This document shows, one piece after another, positions 9,635 to 20,400 of a stretch of DNA of 37,873 bases. The DNA comes from Prorocentrum cordatum (taxonomy: Eukaryota; Sar; Dinophyceae; Prorocentrales; Prorocentraceae), in NCBI GenBank assembly GCA_963575745.1, contig CAUYUJ010005592.1, forward strand, positions 445,293 through 483,165, read 5' to 3'. The notes beneath the pieces are model-generated. The model had not been told where the DNA came from. It did not search any database and was given only the letters and a program-made list of their open reading frames with translations. Within the stretch, counting starts at the first letter, position 1. Each line of letters begins with the position of its first letter. Made by a program: the position numbers and the translations under genes.

Positions 9635-10229
9635 GAATCGCAGCAGACAATGCCAGCGCAAGGTTCTGAAGACCTCCCACCGCAGTGTTTTGATTTCTTA
9701 TCTCAGTTTTGATCTCATCAAACTCGATGCGACGATCGTCGCGACCCAGCCCAGGCGGCGGCTGCGGATGCGCCAGCGCCAACACACCATCTCCATCACG
9801 ACGCACCCACGGGTCCCGGCTCCCAACACCACGAGCAGGAGCATCACCACGATCACCACCAGCAGGAGCATCACCGCGATCACCAACTTGCTTCGCTGGG
9901 TTGGGGCCCCACGGGTCCTCATAGTCATAGCCAGTATTCGGAACCACCCTCGCAATCAGCCGTACCTGGTCTGGGAACATCTCCTTCGGCTTCCACCGCA
10001 GACCATGCTGATGTTTGTTCGAAATCACGTGGCTGTCATTCGGCGCGTCCAAATTGCACAACATGCACTTGAACGCCCATGAATCGGGATGCCACTGGCA
10101 CCACTCTGGAAACAACCATTCACCTGTTGTACTAATGATCCACTCTGGCCTGTGCTTCGGCTCCACCTCCAGCTCGCGCTGGTCAACCTGGTTCCACCAA
10201 CAGCATTCACCCTTAACCTTCATCGGCAT
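9635..10229 (-). CDS. exon of a zinc-finger-like protein
   Basis: The minus strand is open from 10229 to 9561, with a balanced peptide. Residues about 55-75 contain C-x2-C-x8-H-x5-H (CMLCNLDAPNDSHVISNKH), similar in spacing to U1/matrin-like C2H2 fingers, preceded by an aromatic run (EWLFPEWCQWHPDSW). A duplicated GDRGDAPA follows, then a helical C-terminal part. The exon may begin at the ATG at 10229, or at 10217 after GAAG|GTTAAG. A GTGAGT donor at 9634-9629 suggests the exon ends at 9635 rather than at the stop at 9561. A nucleic-acid-binding role is guessed from the finger only. It may be one exon of the minus-strand gene that also has exons at 11060-11792, but this is not shown. Confidence 0.6.
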
Positions 10230-10515
10230 GGTCGACGCGGAATGTCACGCGCACGGTGCAACTATCGGCCCTTCAGGCCAACATGTATTGTAAATGGGTT
10301 AGTGCCAAATCGGCTGCGGTGCACATGGGTTCGCGACCGACGTCGTTTCGTTTTATCCTACATTCCGCGCTTCGCGATTATCTCCGCGCCTGCCGTTCTC
10401 CATGTCCGCCTCGCCCCTCCCCCCCCCCCTCCCTCCTCCTCCGTCTCCTCGTCATCGCTCCCATCGTCCTAGGATTCTTCCTCGTCTGCATATCCGCCTC
10501 GTCCCCCCCATCATG

Positions 10516-10547
<32 letters not shown>

Positions 10548-11059
10548 CCTCTCTCTCTCTCCCTCGCGCGCGACCGCAGACGCTCTCAGGTATATGCGGG
10601 AACGGCAGAGCTGCGATGTGATTTGGGTGAACTCGCGATTGTATGTGTCTGCGTCGTGTGCGCCCCCTACCTCGTATATATGCGCCCCCGTCCGTTTGCG
10701 CCCACCGCGCAATCGCAGCGCCGTCTCCGTTTCAGTGGTTTGACCCCCCAGTCAGCCGACTGACAACGCGGATCACACGCGCGCGGGCATGCACAGGGAA
10801 AAACAGCGCAGTTGCACAGCGCCTCGGGGAAACGCCGCTGCAGCCTCTGCTCCCGGCCGTCGCGGCGAAGCGCCCGAGGGGCTTTCAAAAAAGGAAGCCC
10901 CCCACCTCAACAACCGAATCATCCTCCTCATCTTCCTCATCCTCCTCCGCTTCCCCCTCGTGCTCTTTTCCCGCATCCCCCTCGCGCGCGCGGGCTCACA
11001 GCAGCCCTGCCACGATGGGGGGGGGGGGGGGCGATCCAGCCGATGCGAAACTGCTAGTA
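10230..11059. other. no gene seen; contains a (CT)n microsatellite
   Basis: The stretch is GC-rich with pyrimidine tracts at about 10415-10450 and a (CT)n array at 10513-10562. Frames on both strands are low-complexity. It may be intron between minus-strand exons at 9635-10229 and 11060-11792. Confidence 0.45.
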
Positions 11060-11792
11060 GTTCGCAATCGGCTCTGGAAATGGACAAGCTTAAATACACG
11101 GGTGGCGAATGTGTTGCGGTGACAATACCTTGCCAGGCTTCGAAGCACACGGTTCAGGCTCCCGCCCAGGAAACAATGGCAGGCGCGGGGGGTGCCTTGC
11201 CATGGGATCCTTCGGGGGTCAAGAACATCGCGTCGCACATTCCGACAAGCTCCGCCCCCCGCGGCATCCCCGCACCGCCTCCCTAAGCGGGCCAAAACCC
11301 CAACGCAAATCTCAACGCGTTGGGATTCGCGTTGGGATTTTGATCCGCTCGGCGGGGCTGGTCGGCACCTGAGAACGCTATATGACGGCCCCCGTCTCGT
11401 CTGGCCGCCGCCCCCAAGGATGCGTCTAGGATTGGGGGTGTCCGTCCTAAGGAGCATGTGGGCCAGAAGTGGCGCTTCGGCACGAAGTGCAATCCAGCCA
11501 GCCTCCAGCACCGAAACAAAGAATCAAATGCTGCGCGAATGCGATCAATGCCAGCATGGTCTGGCATCCCGGGCTGCTGTTTTATTTCAATCACGATGCG
11601 TTGCAGAGCGTAGCCTGCGCCGATGATCCCCTCGCCGAAAATCGCCGCCCCCCCGTATTTGACCAGCGCCTCCACGCAGAAGCCAATCACTGTCGCCGCT
11701 TCCGCAGCTTTCAAACTCATACGGCCGCCAGGGTGCAGCGCGTTCTGGAGTAAGTTCTTTACGCTTCGCGTATCCCCACCAGCCCATCTCAA
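11060..11792 (-). CDS. two exons of a repeated dinoflagellate-type protein, unknown function
   Basis: From about 11770 to 11440 the minus strand encodes NLLQNALHPGGRMSLKAAEA, then FCVEALVKYGGAAIFGEGII and LAGLHFVPKRHFW. A one-base shift near 11460 leads into AHMLLRT. A second segment at about 11195-11060, in that same shifted frame, reads GTPRACHCFLGGSLNRVLRS and CHRNTFATRVFKLVHF. The order PK(R/H)H...GNP-like...SLN(R/K) matches my memory of a high-copy dinoflagellate protein family, possibly transposon-derived; this is recollection, not a search. The roughly 215 bp between the two segments looks like an intron and holds a foldback repeat at 11293-11343. Exact splice sites were not resolved. 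Confidence 0.5.
11293..11343. repeat. AAATCCCAACGC foldback repeat, copy 1
   Basis: CCCCAACGCAAATCTCAACG followed by CGTTGGGATTCGCGTTGGG forms an inverted repeat with about 25-bp arms. Each arm is two units of a 12-bp motif AAATCCCAACGC. It lies in an inferred intron of the minus-strand gene at 11060-11792. Confidence 0.85.
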
Positions 11793-11955
11793 AACAGCAA
11801 CTCTTGCGAAACATGCCGACAGTCGTGTTTTTCAGGCGCGTTTCCGCCTGCCCCCGCATATCTTCCCTGTTCCCCCTTCCCCCCGCCCCCTTGCACATCC
11901 TCCTTGTGGTGGAAGCGGGGGAGGGGCGAGGCGGAGGAGGAGGGGGAGAAAGCGC

Positions 11956-12226
11956 TCCTCGTGGTTTGAGTCGTTTGGAGTTTCTTGTCCTGGTGTGAGT
12001 CGTTCGGGCCCTTCTTCCTGGTGTGAATCGTTCGGGCTCTTCGTGATGTGAGTCGTTCGGGCTCTTCGTCCTGGTGTGAGTCGTTCGGGCTTCTCGTGGT
12101 GTGAGTTGTTCGGGCCCCTCGTCGTCGTGTGAGTCGTTCGGGCCCCTCCTCCTGGTGTGGCTCGTTCGGGCTCCTCGTGGTGTGAGTCGTTCGGGGCCCT
12201 CGTCGCGGTGCGAGTCGTTTTGGGTG
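11956..12226. repeat. about ten copies of a 24-30-bp minisatellite
   Basis: The unit is GGTGTGAGTCGTTCGGGC followed by a variable YYCTCGTCCT-like end. Copies differ by point changes and by short indels in the tail. Confidence 0.85.
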
Positions 12227-12530
12227 CCTCTTGGAGGCCTTGCGGGGCGTCTTCGGGGCCTCTAGGCGGCCCCGGGGGCTTCTAGGAGCGTCTGGGGTGC
12301 CTTGGGGGGCCTCTTGGGGCCTCTTGGGAGCCTCTTGGAGGCGGTTTGGGGCGTCTTGGGGGCCTCTTGGCGGCTCCAGGGGCTTCCAGGAGCGTCTTGG
12401 GTGCCTCGGGGGAGCCTCTTGGGGCCTCTTGGGGGCCTCTTGGGAGCATCTTGGGGGCCTCTTGGGGCCCTCTTGGGGGCTCTTGGAGGCCTCTTGGAGG
12501 CCTCTTGGAGGGGTCTGGGAGGAATCTTGG
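12227..12530. repeat. degenerate GGGGCCTCTTG minisatellite
   Basis: Units of roughly 11-15 bases built on GGGGGCCTCTTG are repeated throughout. Long frames through it (Leu-Gly-Gly-Leu or Pro-Arg-Gly-Pro) are products of the repeat and not genes. The next stretch, 12531-13701, shows no supportable gene. Confidence 0.85.
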
Positions 12531-13701
12531 TGCCATCTGTCGGGCGATCGATCACAGATGGGGGGGGGCGCTTTCTCCCTCCCCCAGTCGGGGCCAGAAT
12601 CCTCGTGAGGGGTGTCGTTTTTTAGCCCTCCGAGGAGTCGAAAAAAGACCTCTCCAGCGACCCGCGGAGAGACCTCTCCAGGCCCAGGGGGAGGGGGCAG
12701 GGGGAGGGGTAAACCCCTCCCCGAAGGGGAAGAAGGGGGGTTGAGAACAGAGTGGGCTCTCTAAACCACTCACGCCCAAAGGGCTGGTGGGATTTGCACG
12801 CCAAGCACGGGATGCGCACAAGACATCGACGGGGGAGCAATGCGACATTGGGGGGGATTGATGATGATGCGGGGGTGCGATGAGATGATGACCATGCTGA
12901 TGAGGAGGAGGTGACCGAGGATTCGTAGTGATACGTGGTTGACGGTGTCGGGATGCACAACGATGGTGAGGTCACCCCCATACGCCTATCGCGTCCGTAC
13001 TCCTCATCCCAAAAACCCCAATTATATTCAAAAGTTAGCAGCCTGGGCCGCGGCCAACGTAGACTATGTATCGGGCCGTCCTCCGTGACGGCGCGCCAGT
13101 GAGACCCCGAGATTTATCGCCAGTTAGCTCCCCACATGTGTCCTCGCGGGGCATGCGTGGCCGTCGCGGGGGCGCGCGCGCTGAGCGATGAGTTTCGGGG
13201 TCGCGCTGATACGCCGTCGCCGCGACGATTTGCTCAGGTTTTTTGTGAACGCGCGTATGTGGCCCCGGTGTGTTGGAACCGTATATGCACATGCGTGCAT
13301 GTCCGCGTCTGCGGTCGTGGTATCAGTCACGTTTGGCCATGGCGATAGAGGTGATCGGATGTGGGAGGGGTGGCGATATGCATTTAACGCGTGGCCCCAT
13401 ATCCAGACGGTCGCACACCGAATGGCGGATATGTGTCTAAGTGGAACCATGTGTGGGCAATGCTGATGGCCGAGATTGAAGCCCAAGGGGCATGACGGAT
13501 ATCGCAGCAGCGGTGCACATGCAGGGGCGACGTATTTCACCGCGCCGCGCATCCTACGACAGCACGGGGCCTCAATCGGGGCCCACAGAGCTTGGGGGTG
13601 AGCCACCAACAGGGGCTCAGGGGTGCGACGCAACCATTGCACCAACACACGTATGAGGGACAGGGCGGTGGCGCGGGAAACGGCAGTGACAGCCCACGCA
13701 C
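12531..13701. other. no gene seen
   Basis: The region holds C- and G-runs at 12559-12566 and 12694-12740, and otherwise mixed sequence. Minus-strand frames exist but are rich in rare residues and have no clear exon edges. It may be downstream intron of the gene at 13702-16070. Confidence 0.4.
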
Positions 13702-13839
13702 GGGGTGCCACTTTCGCTTGGGTTTTTTTAGGACCGATGCAGTCTCGATGGCCAGTGCGTGACCGTTCGGATATGTCTCGGGGCCCCGACCCATAAGACA
13801 ACAAACGCACCCCGAGACCCCCTCCGCGTGCTGCCAGCC
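13702..13839 (-). CDS. internal exon, Cys-containing protein (probably same gene as 14454-16070)
   Basis: On the minus strand TTGAAG|GGC at 13839 opens a 46-codon segment in phase 0 that ends at CCC|GTGCGT (13702). The peptide begins GWQHAEGVSGCVCCLMGRGP and ends LKKPKRKWHP. Length divisible by three, the AG|G acceptor, the GTGCGT donor and natural composition together support an exon. The CVCC pair resembles a metal-binding knuckle. Upstream on the same strand is a (CAT)n-rich stretch (13842-14330) that would be intron, and before that the gene at 14454-16070. At least one more small exon is needed between them to make the phases agree. Confidence 0.55.
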
Positions 13840-13841
13840 CT

Positions 13842-14330
13842 TCAACACTATCATCCTCATCACCAGCATCATCGCGCGTACTCAACATCATGACCATCAT
13901 CATCACCATCCTCATCATCATCACCATCACCACCAGCACACTCGTCACCATATTCAGCAACATCACCACCCGCATCATCATCATCCGCACCCTCGGCTGT
14001 TTCAGTTGTATCGGCCTCGTCCTCGGCACCCCCAAACACATCATCATAATAACCCGCAACATCATCAACCGCATCATCATCACCATCATCAGCATCATCA
14101 CCAGCATCACCATCATCACAATCGTTGGCGGCAGCATCGATGATGTCAGCATCGGAAGCGACATCATCACCATAACCCGCGTCACCATCACAACCACCAT
14201 CGCCACCAGCATCATCAGCAGCATCATCAGCCCACCCTCACCACAACCACCCACCTCATCATCCTCGCCATCCACCAGCAGCATCATAATCCGCAGCCTC
14301 TTAATCGGAACAATCCATGTCTGGTTGTAA
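13842..14330. repeat. (CAT)n-rich low-complexity stretch
   Basis: Nearly 500 bp of CAT/CAC triplets with interruptions. Both strands stay open for long distances (Ile/Thr/Ser or Met/Val), an effect of the triplet repeat. It probably lies inside an intron of the minus-strand gene. Confidence 0.85.
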
Positions 14331-14453
14331 CATGATGCACAATACCATGACACGCGTCATCCGCATCGCCAGTCGACCCCCCACAAACCAGCCCACAGTC
14401 CACATGCATCATCGGAACTGATATGGCGTACGCTGTACATCACATCATCTCAC

Positions 14454-16070
14454 CGTACATGCGCAAGCATGTAAGACAAAACATGTCCTGAAAGTTGAAG
14501 CCCTGGCGGTCGCCCAGCATGGCGGCGGTCAGAGATGACAGTCGCCGTTCTCGGGGCACGTGATGTGACTGCCACTCGCCCAGGTCGGCCTTCAGCCTCA
14601 GCACCCCCGCGTCCACGACCGCGCTCAGGCCCCCGCCCAACCGCCACGGGTTGTGCAGGGCCACGCGCCAAAGAACAGCGCTGATAAATCTCAGAACCGG
14701 GCCGAGAAACAACGCGCGAGGGGAATCTGCGGCCGGCGACCACGCAGGCGACGTCTGCAAATCTGGCGAAAACAAAGGACATCGGTGGTTGATCGGGCCC
14801 AGCACTTTGCCGCCATTTCCCAGTCGAGACCGCCAGAAGCGAAGTGCGACTGGCACAGGTGTGTGCTCCAAGGAATGAACGTCACGCAGGCCGTCGCTCG
14901 GCCCCAGGCGGTCGCCTGGCACCAACGCAACACCAGCGATCGCGAGGTTTTCGCATACATGGCGGCCACCGATGCCCTTGTCCCTGTTCACGTACTTCAG
15001 CGATCGCACAAGACGCGCCCTATCAGCAATCGTGGCGATGGTGAGATCAACCTCGCACGCTCTGCATGCGAGTTCGTACTCCTCGTGCGTTATCATAATC
15101 CACGGCGGTCCTGTTGGCGACGCCAGGTAATCGTCGTAACTATCATGCAGGTCTGACATCGAGCACTGGCAAAACTGGCACGGGTTGAACTTGGAGTTCC
15201 AAGCGCCTAACCCCAACGTGTGCGAATGCTCGTTCCAACCGCCTTTCATACATAGCAACGTCGCCTTGCATTGAAGAGGCTGTACTGGCCGCGCCCACGC
15301 GTCGCCATCTGACCAGTCTGTCCCGTCGTGCTGGCGAGGTGGGCGGACGCCCTGTGCCATCCATGACAGTTGCCACGCCACTGCCGCCATCAACGGATGC
15401 AGTGTGCACCAGCCCCTGCAGCCGCGCTGGCAGTGGTCGCCGCTCTTGATGGCGCCCAGGAAGTGGCGTTTGTTGCTCAACATGTTGATGCACCATATGC
15501 CGAGGACAGTCTCCGACCGCCCAGCTGCTTGCGATATGAATCGCACTCCATCGATGTAGATGGACAGCAGGAGGCGGTCGTCATGCCCGCCTGCCCGCGA
15601 GCGGACCACGAGCGGATGCTGCGTGTAAGCTGGCACATCCATCACCGACGGTTGCCGTTGGGACGGTGGTGTGTCAAGGATCCGCAATATGCCCAAGTCG
15701 TGTTTAAGCTCGTCATCCAACGTTTGCCACAAGGCGCGCATGGGCATGTCGCGGACGACCTTCTCATTGAACCGTCTAGGGTTCACCGGGACCGACGCCG
15801 TGAACACGGGCCCGTGCCAGGAAGCACCGTGTCAAGGTGCTTCTGAAATCGGCCGCTGTCGGCATCGGGCGACACCGCGTACCGATGGAACGCTGCGCCA
15901 GGGACGCATGCACTGTCAGCGTGGTGGCACGCGGTGCACAGATCCTGCGCCGACAACTTGCATTGCGCATACAAGTGCAGCAAGTGGCGGAGCAATGCTG
16001 AGTCAGCCTCTCGCGTCGCCTGCGTGGGCCGACCCCAAGCTCGGTTGGGCGACCGACTGCGGTCCGCCAT
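14454..16070 (-). CDS. Cys-rich transposase-like protein, large exon with one frameshift
   Basis: The ATG at 16070 starts MADRSRSPNRAWGRP. It continues with LLRHLLHLYAQCKLSAQDLC and a C-x2-C (LCTACHHADS), then GAAFHRYAV...FQKHLDTVLP. Near 15805 the frame shifts by one base into FTASVPVNPRRFNEKVVRDM. Later signs are LLLSIYIDGVRFISQAAGRS, a Cys cluster (HCQRGCRGWC), CQFCQCSMSDLHDSYDDY and a final FCLTCLRMY. The exon ends at TACG|GTGAGA (14454), so the TGA 14 bases later is probably intronic. I associate this arrangement with a very high-copy dinoflagellate protein family that looks like a zinc-binding DNA transposase, but catalytic residues cannot be assigned by eye. The single frameshift suggests a decayed copy or an assembly error. 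Confidence 0.6.
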
Positions 16071-17442
16071 GTGAGCCAGAATGGCTACGGTGATCATTGC
16101 ATGTGCGGTTGCATTTATGATTGCGCGTGCCACCAGGATGGTTGTTGCATGTATGGTTGCATGCGCATCTTCATTTGTATTTGCACGTGCGTTGAGCATG
16201 TGCACCACGTCGCATCATCACCCTCATCATCATCACCCCATCAACATCAACATCATTGTCGCCATCAATATCATCCGCGCTCGCATCGCCTTCATCCTCA
16301 TCGTCAGCATCGTCAGCAGCAACGTCGCAACACGTCATCACCATCATCATAAACTTCGGTCTCGCACATTGGGGTCGGGTCATGTTGCTGTGGTGCGTTG
16401 GGGGCCTCGCTTGCCGCGATCCGAGCTTCCTGGTGTATAGGGTGACCGATCCGTGCGAGGTGCCTCATTATCGAATGTGTCGCCTCGTCCTTCCCATCTC
16501 CTTATCATCCTCTTAGTGCTCCTCCTCCGCATTCTTCTCCTCATACTCCTCGTCCTCATCTTAGTCATCCTCCTCGTGCTCCTCCTCCGTTTCCTCCTCC
16601 TCCTCGTTGTCCTCCTCTTCCATCTCCTCCTCGTGCCCCTCAATCTGCGCCCTTCAGATCACGAGCGGAGGCACCAAGTGTTATGCGTGGTTGACGTGCC
16701 ATTTTTCCTCCTCGTCCTCAGTGTCCACATGCGCATATGAGGTCGTCGCTGCTCCAATCGCATCACCCCCGACGCAAGTGCCAACGCGCGAGCATCTACG
16801 CCGCGCGCGCCAGCGCGCGCACGGGCACGCGGCATCCACGCCAACCACAACGTAGAGGTACACGCGATGATACGTGCGTCGGGGCGCGATGAGCAACGAT
16901 GTCACGAGCGGAGAAACCACGCACCAGTCATGACGAGCTCTCGATGTCGATTGTTTGCGTTACTTGATGCATTCGGGAAACCGCCCCGCTCGGACATGCC
17001 ATTCTGGCGGCATGTCCGGGCGAGGCGGTCCGCCCGCACAGCTTTACTTAGGCTCGATGCTGTGTTGGCTGAGTCTGGGCATGCAATGCGAACGTGGTCC
17101 TGCTCATGCTCCTCAGCCTTCCCCATCATCGCCATTGTCATCTACATCGTCGTCATCTCCCTCATCCACCTCCTCATCATCCTCGTAATCCTGGCCCTCA
17201 TCGTCCACGTCATCATCATGGCCATCATCATCACCAGCAGCATCATTATCCCCACCAGCAACAGCATCACCATCATCATTATCAGTACCATTGTCACTAT
17301 CAGCATCGTCAGCATCACCCTCATCCTCCTCCTCATCCTCATCATCGCCATCATCGCCGTCATAATCGCCGTCGTCGCCGTCGCCCTCTTCCTCATCTTC
17401 ACACTCCTCCTCCTCATCTTCATACTCCTCCGCGTGCACCGT
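16071..17442. other. no gene seen; triplet repeats and a hairpin
   Basis: (CAT)n-like sequence is present at 16210-16350 and 17120-17330, and (CTC)n-like sequence at 16500-16630 and 17320-17430. A long hairpin lies at 16981-17028. The last part (17100-17440) is pyrimidine-rich and leads to the start of the RT gene, so it may be an intron. Confidence 0.5.
16981..17028. repeat. hairpin with 20-bp arms
   Basis: CCGCCCCGCTCGGACATGCC and, after an 8-base loop, GGCATGTCCGGGCGAGGCGG are complementary at all but two positions. No gene overlaps it. A transposon footprint or foldback element is possible. Confidence 0.85.
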
Positions 17443-17485
17443 CAAGCAGGCGCTCCTGGACGGCCGTGGGGGGAGGAAGATTTGG

Positions 17486-20400
17486 ATGGGCCCCATTTCC
17501 ACGAGGGAGGAGCGCATGCCGGGCAAGCAGTGGGGCAAGCTCAAGGAGGAGGTGGGGGCGAAGCTTCAGGGTCGTAACGTCGTCTTCTGCGAGCGCACCC
17601 GTGCGGTCTGGTTGGATGACGCGAAGGTGGGCAGGCTGATGGCGGGCGAGTTCCTGTGGGAGGTGCCGGCGGCGTCGCCGGTCAAGGAGCTCCTGGGCGA
17701 CACGGTTGCCCGGGCGCTTCAGCAGCGAGGCCTTTCCCACGCGCTTGCCCTGGCCTGCGCTTTAAACATCGAGGGCAAGGGGGGCACGGATGCAGACATT
17801 AATTCAATTTTGGGGCTCCTGGAGCTGAAATCCTGGGGGCTCATCGCCCTTCTGGAGGTCGACCACCGCCGGCGTTGCGATCCCAGCGACGGCACCCTCC
17901 GGGAGTTTGAAGGTGGTCACGCGCGCGTGCGCTACTACCCAGGCGAGGGTTCGTGGGCTTTTGCTCTTTTAATTCACAAGCATGCAAGGGCACGATTGAA
18001 GGACGTGGAGTGCGGGGATCGGTCTATTCGCGTGGACCTTTTTCACACTTCGCCTGATAGTAAACAAGTTTCTCTGAAGTCTGTTATTTTCAGCCATTTG
18101 GCGCGCGGCGCCGCTTTTGAAGACAGCTTGGCCGATGCTCAGGGCCTCGCGCGCCGGAGGCCGCGCAACTCGTCTTTGTTCTGGCTGGGCGATGTGAATG
18201 CGGATTCCAAGAAGCCCTGGCAGGAGACATGGTCCCTGTACACGGGTGCGCTTCGAGGTTTGGGTCTCCAGTGGGCCCCGCCCCGCTATTTCGAGGCGGA
18301 CCCAGCGTTGCATTGCGCTCGCAGGCCGTCGGGGGCCCAAGTAGGGCAGCCAGCAAACATGGACCATGCAGCAGCACCTACAGGCCTCCACGTGGACGCA
18401 TTCATTCGGTGGCAGGGAGTGCCGGGAGATCATGCGCTTCTCGCCGTTGATGCTTTGATGGTGGAGCCTCGGAGGAGGTGCCGGAGACCTCCGAGGTGGC
18501 GGCCTCAGTGCGTTCTCTCTGTCGCCCGCGTTGCGTCGCAGCTTTACCCTGTATGCTCAGAGCTTGTACGGCACGACGACTTGCAAAAACCATCATCTTG
18601 CGAGGTGCGGTACCACGAGCCGCCGGAATTCTCAGAATCGTTCGGATACTGGGAGCAGTCGGTGGCGGATATTGCTTCTGCCACTCATCGGGTGGGTTCC
18701 TCTAGTGTCCGCAGAGCCTGCCATGAGCCCCTGTGGGTCAAGGCCATCAGGAGAAGATTGAGAACATGTCTCGACGAAGTCCGCCGCGTCGAGATAGGCA
18801 AGGACCTCCTGAGGGCCCTGAAGATCACCCGGAAATCTTCGGAGAAGCAGGCTTTGGCCATCAAGTGTCTCAGAGGGGAGAAAGTTTGGGTGTCTCGCAA
18901 GCCTCTCCCAGCAGTCAGGGGTTTCATCCAGGCTGGCGCCGTCGTGTACGATCCCTCCGTTTGCGCTGCCCTGGTCGATGCCGAGTTCCGCAAAAGGTGG
19001 GGCGTCCCTCCAGCGGAATGGGACGAGGAGAATGCTGCAGTCCGCCAGCTTGCCACTTCGAGGGTCCCGCGTCTCCGGGTGCAGCCTGGAGTACTTGACA
19101 TGGCAGTGGATCGCATCAAGAACTCTGATAAAATCGACAAGCACGGAGCCTGCGTGGCCGCACTGCGGATGGCGGGCTGGGTCCGGAGGACCAGGGACGT
19201 AGTGGAGGAAGCTTTGAATAGTGACGTGTTCTGGCAGAGCGTCGTCCTGACCGGCACGATCGGAAATAAGGAGAAAGACATCTCGGGGCCGGAGGCCACG
19301 AGAGTCGTCATCCCCCAGTCTATGCTTGCGCAGCTGTGTCATGCATACGTTGCGGAGATCCTGGAGCCGTACCTGGAATCGTTCGCGGCCTCGCACTCCT
19401 TGTCGGGGCTCGTTTTGGGCCTTGGTAAAGGCGGGCAGGTGCAGGATCTTTTCACCGCGGCGTCGCAGGTTCTGGAGGTCGGAAGAGATAGGTTCAACGA
19501 GGCTGCAGTGGCCATTGCGGACGTAAAGACTCACCAGGACCAGATTCGGTACAGTTGCGTCTTCAGGAGTCTGTTCGCTCGAGATGTTCCTCGGGAGCTT
19601 GCTGCTGCTGCGATTCGCCTGCACAGAGCCCCGGCCATTCAAATCGACATTATGGGCACGACGACGCAGGAGATTAGGAGGTCGAGGGGGTTGCACATGG
19701 GTGCGCTCACTGCGGGTATGCTGGCCCGTCTGACCATCGAGGACGCTTTCGTCGCGTGCATGGACAGGCTGAGCCAGGCCGAGGTGGGTTTCATGTTGGG
19801 CAGTCACCAGCTTCTCTTTTCCGCGTGGAGTGACAACCTTTTCAGTTTCGCGCCCACCGTGGGCAAGGCAGCTGAGATCATGACGGCGGTAGAGAAGGCC
19901 CTTTGGAGCAAGCACCGCCTGTTCGTGAAGCCAGACAGCCGGGAAATGGTCACAGCGAGCCACGTCACTTTCGAGAGCTACGATTTCCGGGACAGTCGTG
20001 GGCGCCGCTGGAAGGTGCAGCCGGCTGTGAACATCTTAGGGCCATTGATCTCGTGCACGGGCTGCTGCGCGGAATACGTAAAGGCCACAACTCAAAAGAT
20101 TTACGCTTGCTTCTGGAAGAACAGCCGCTTCTTGACCAACAGCGGCATCCCCATCCGTAAAAGGCTACAGAAACTCAGCGGTGTTGCTGGAGGCATCATC
20201 AGAGCCAGGGCTGCGTCGTGGCCCCCGTGCCAGGCCACGGAGACTTTTTTGGATAGAAGGCAGTCAAAGCTTTTAGCGTGGATGCTCCGGCTGCGCTGTA
20301 AGCCGAACGAGACTCCACAGCAGTTTTGCCTGCGCAGAAACCGCGCGGTCAAACAGCTGGCGGCCACGAAGTGGTCGAAGTTTCATCTGTACTCGTGTTT

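Noticed and set aside
12231-12625. Leu/Gly-rich protein frames
   Set aside because: Translation of the GGGGCCTCTTG minisatellite.
13124-14353. Minus-strand frame of about 400 codons
   Set aside because: Half of it is the translated (CAT)n repeat (Met/Val runs). The better exon in this region, 13702-13839, lies in another frame.
18632-19963. Minus-strand frame of 443 codons inside the RT gene
   Set aside because: It is the antisense shadow of a frame with EEP and RT motifs and has no domain of its own.
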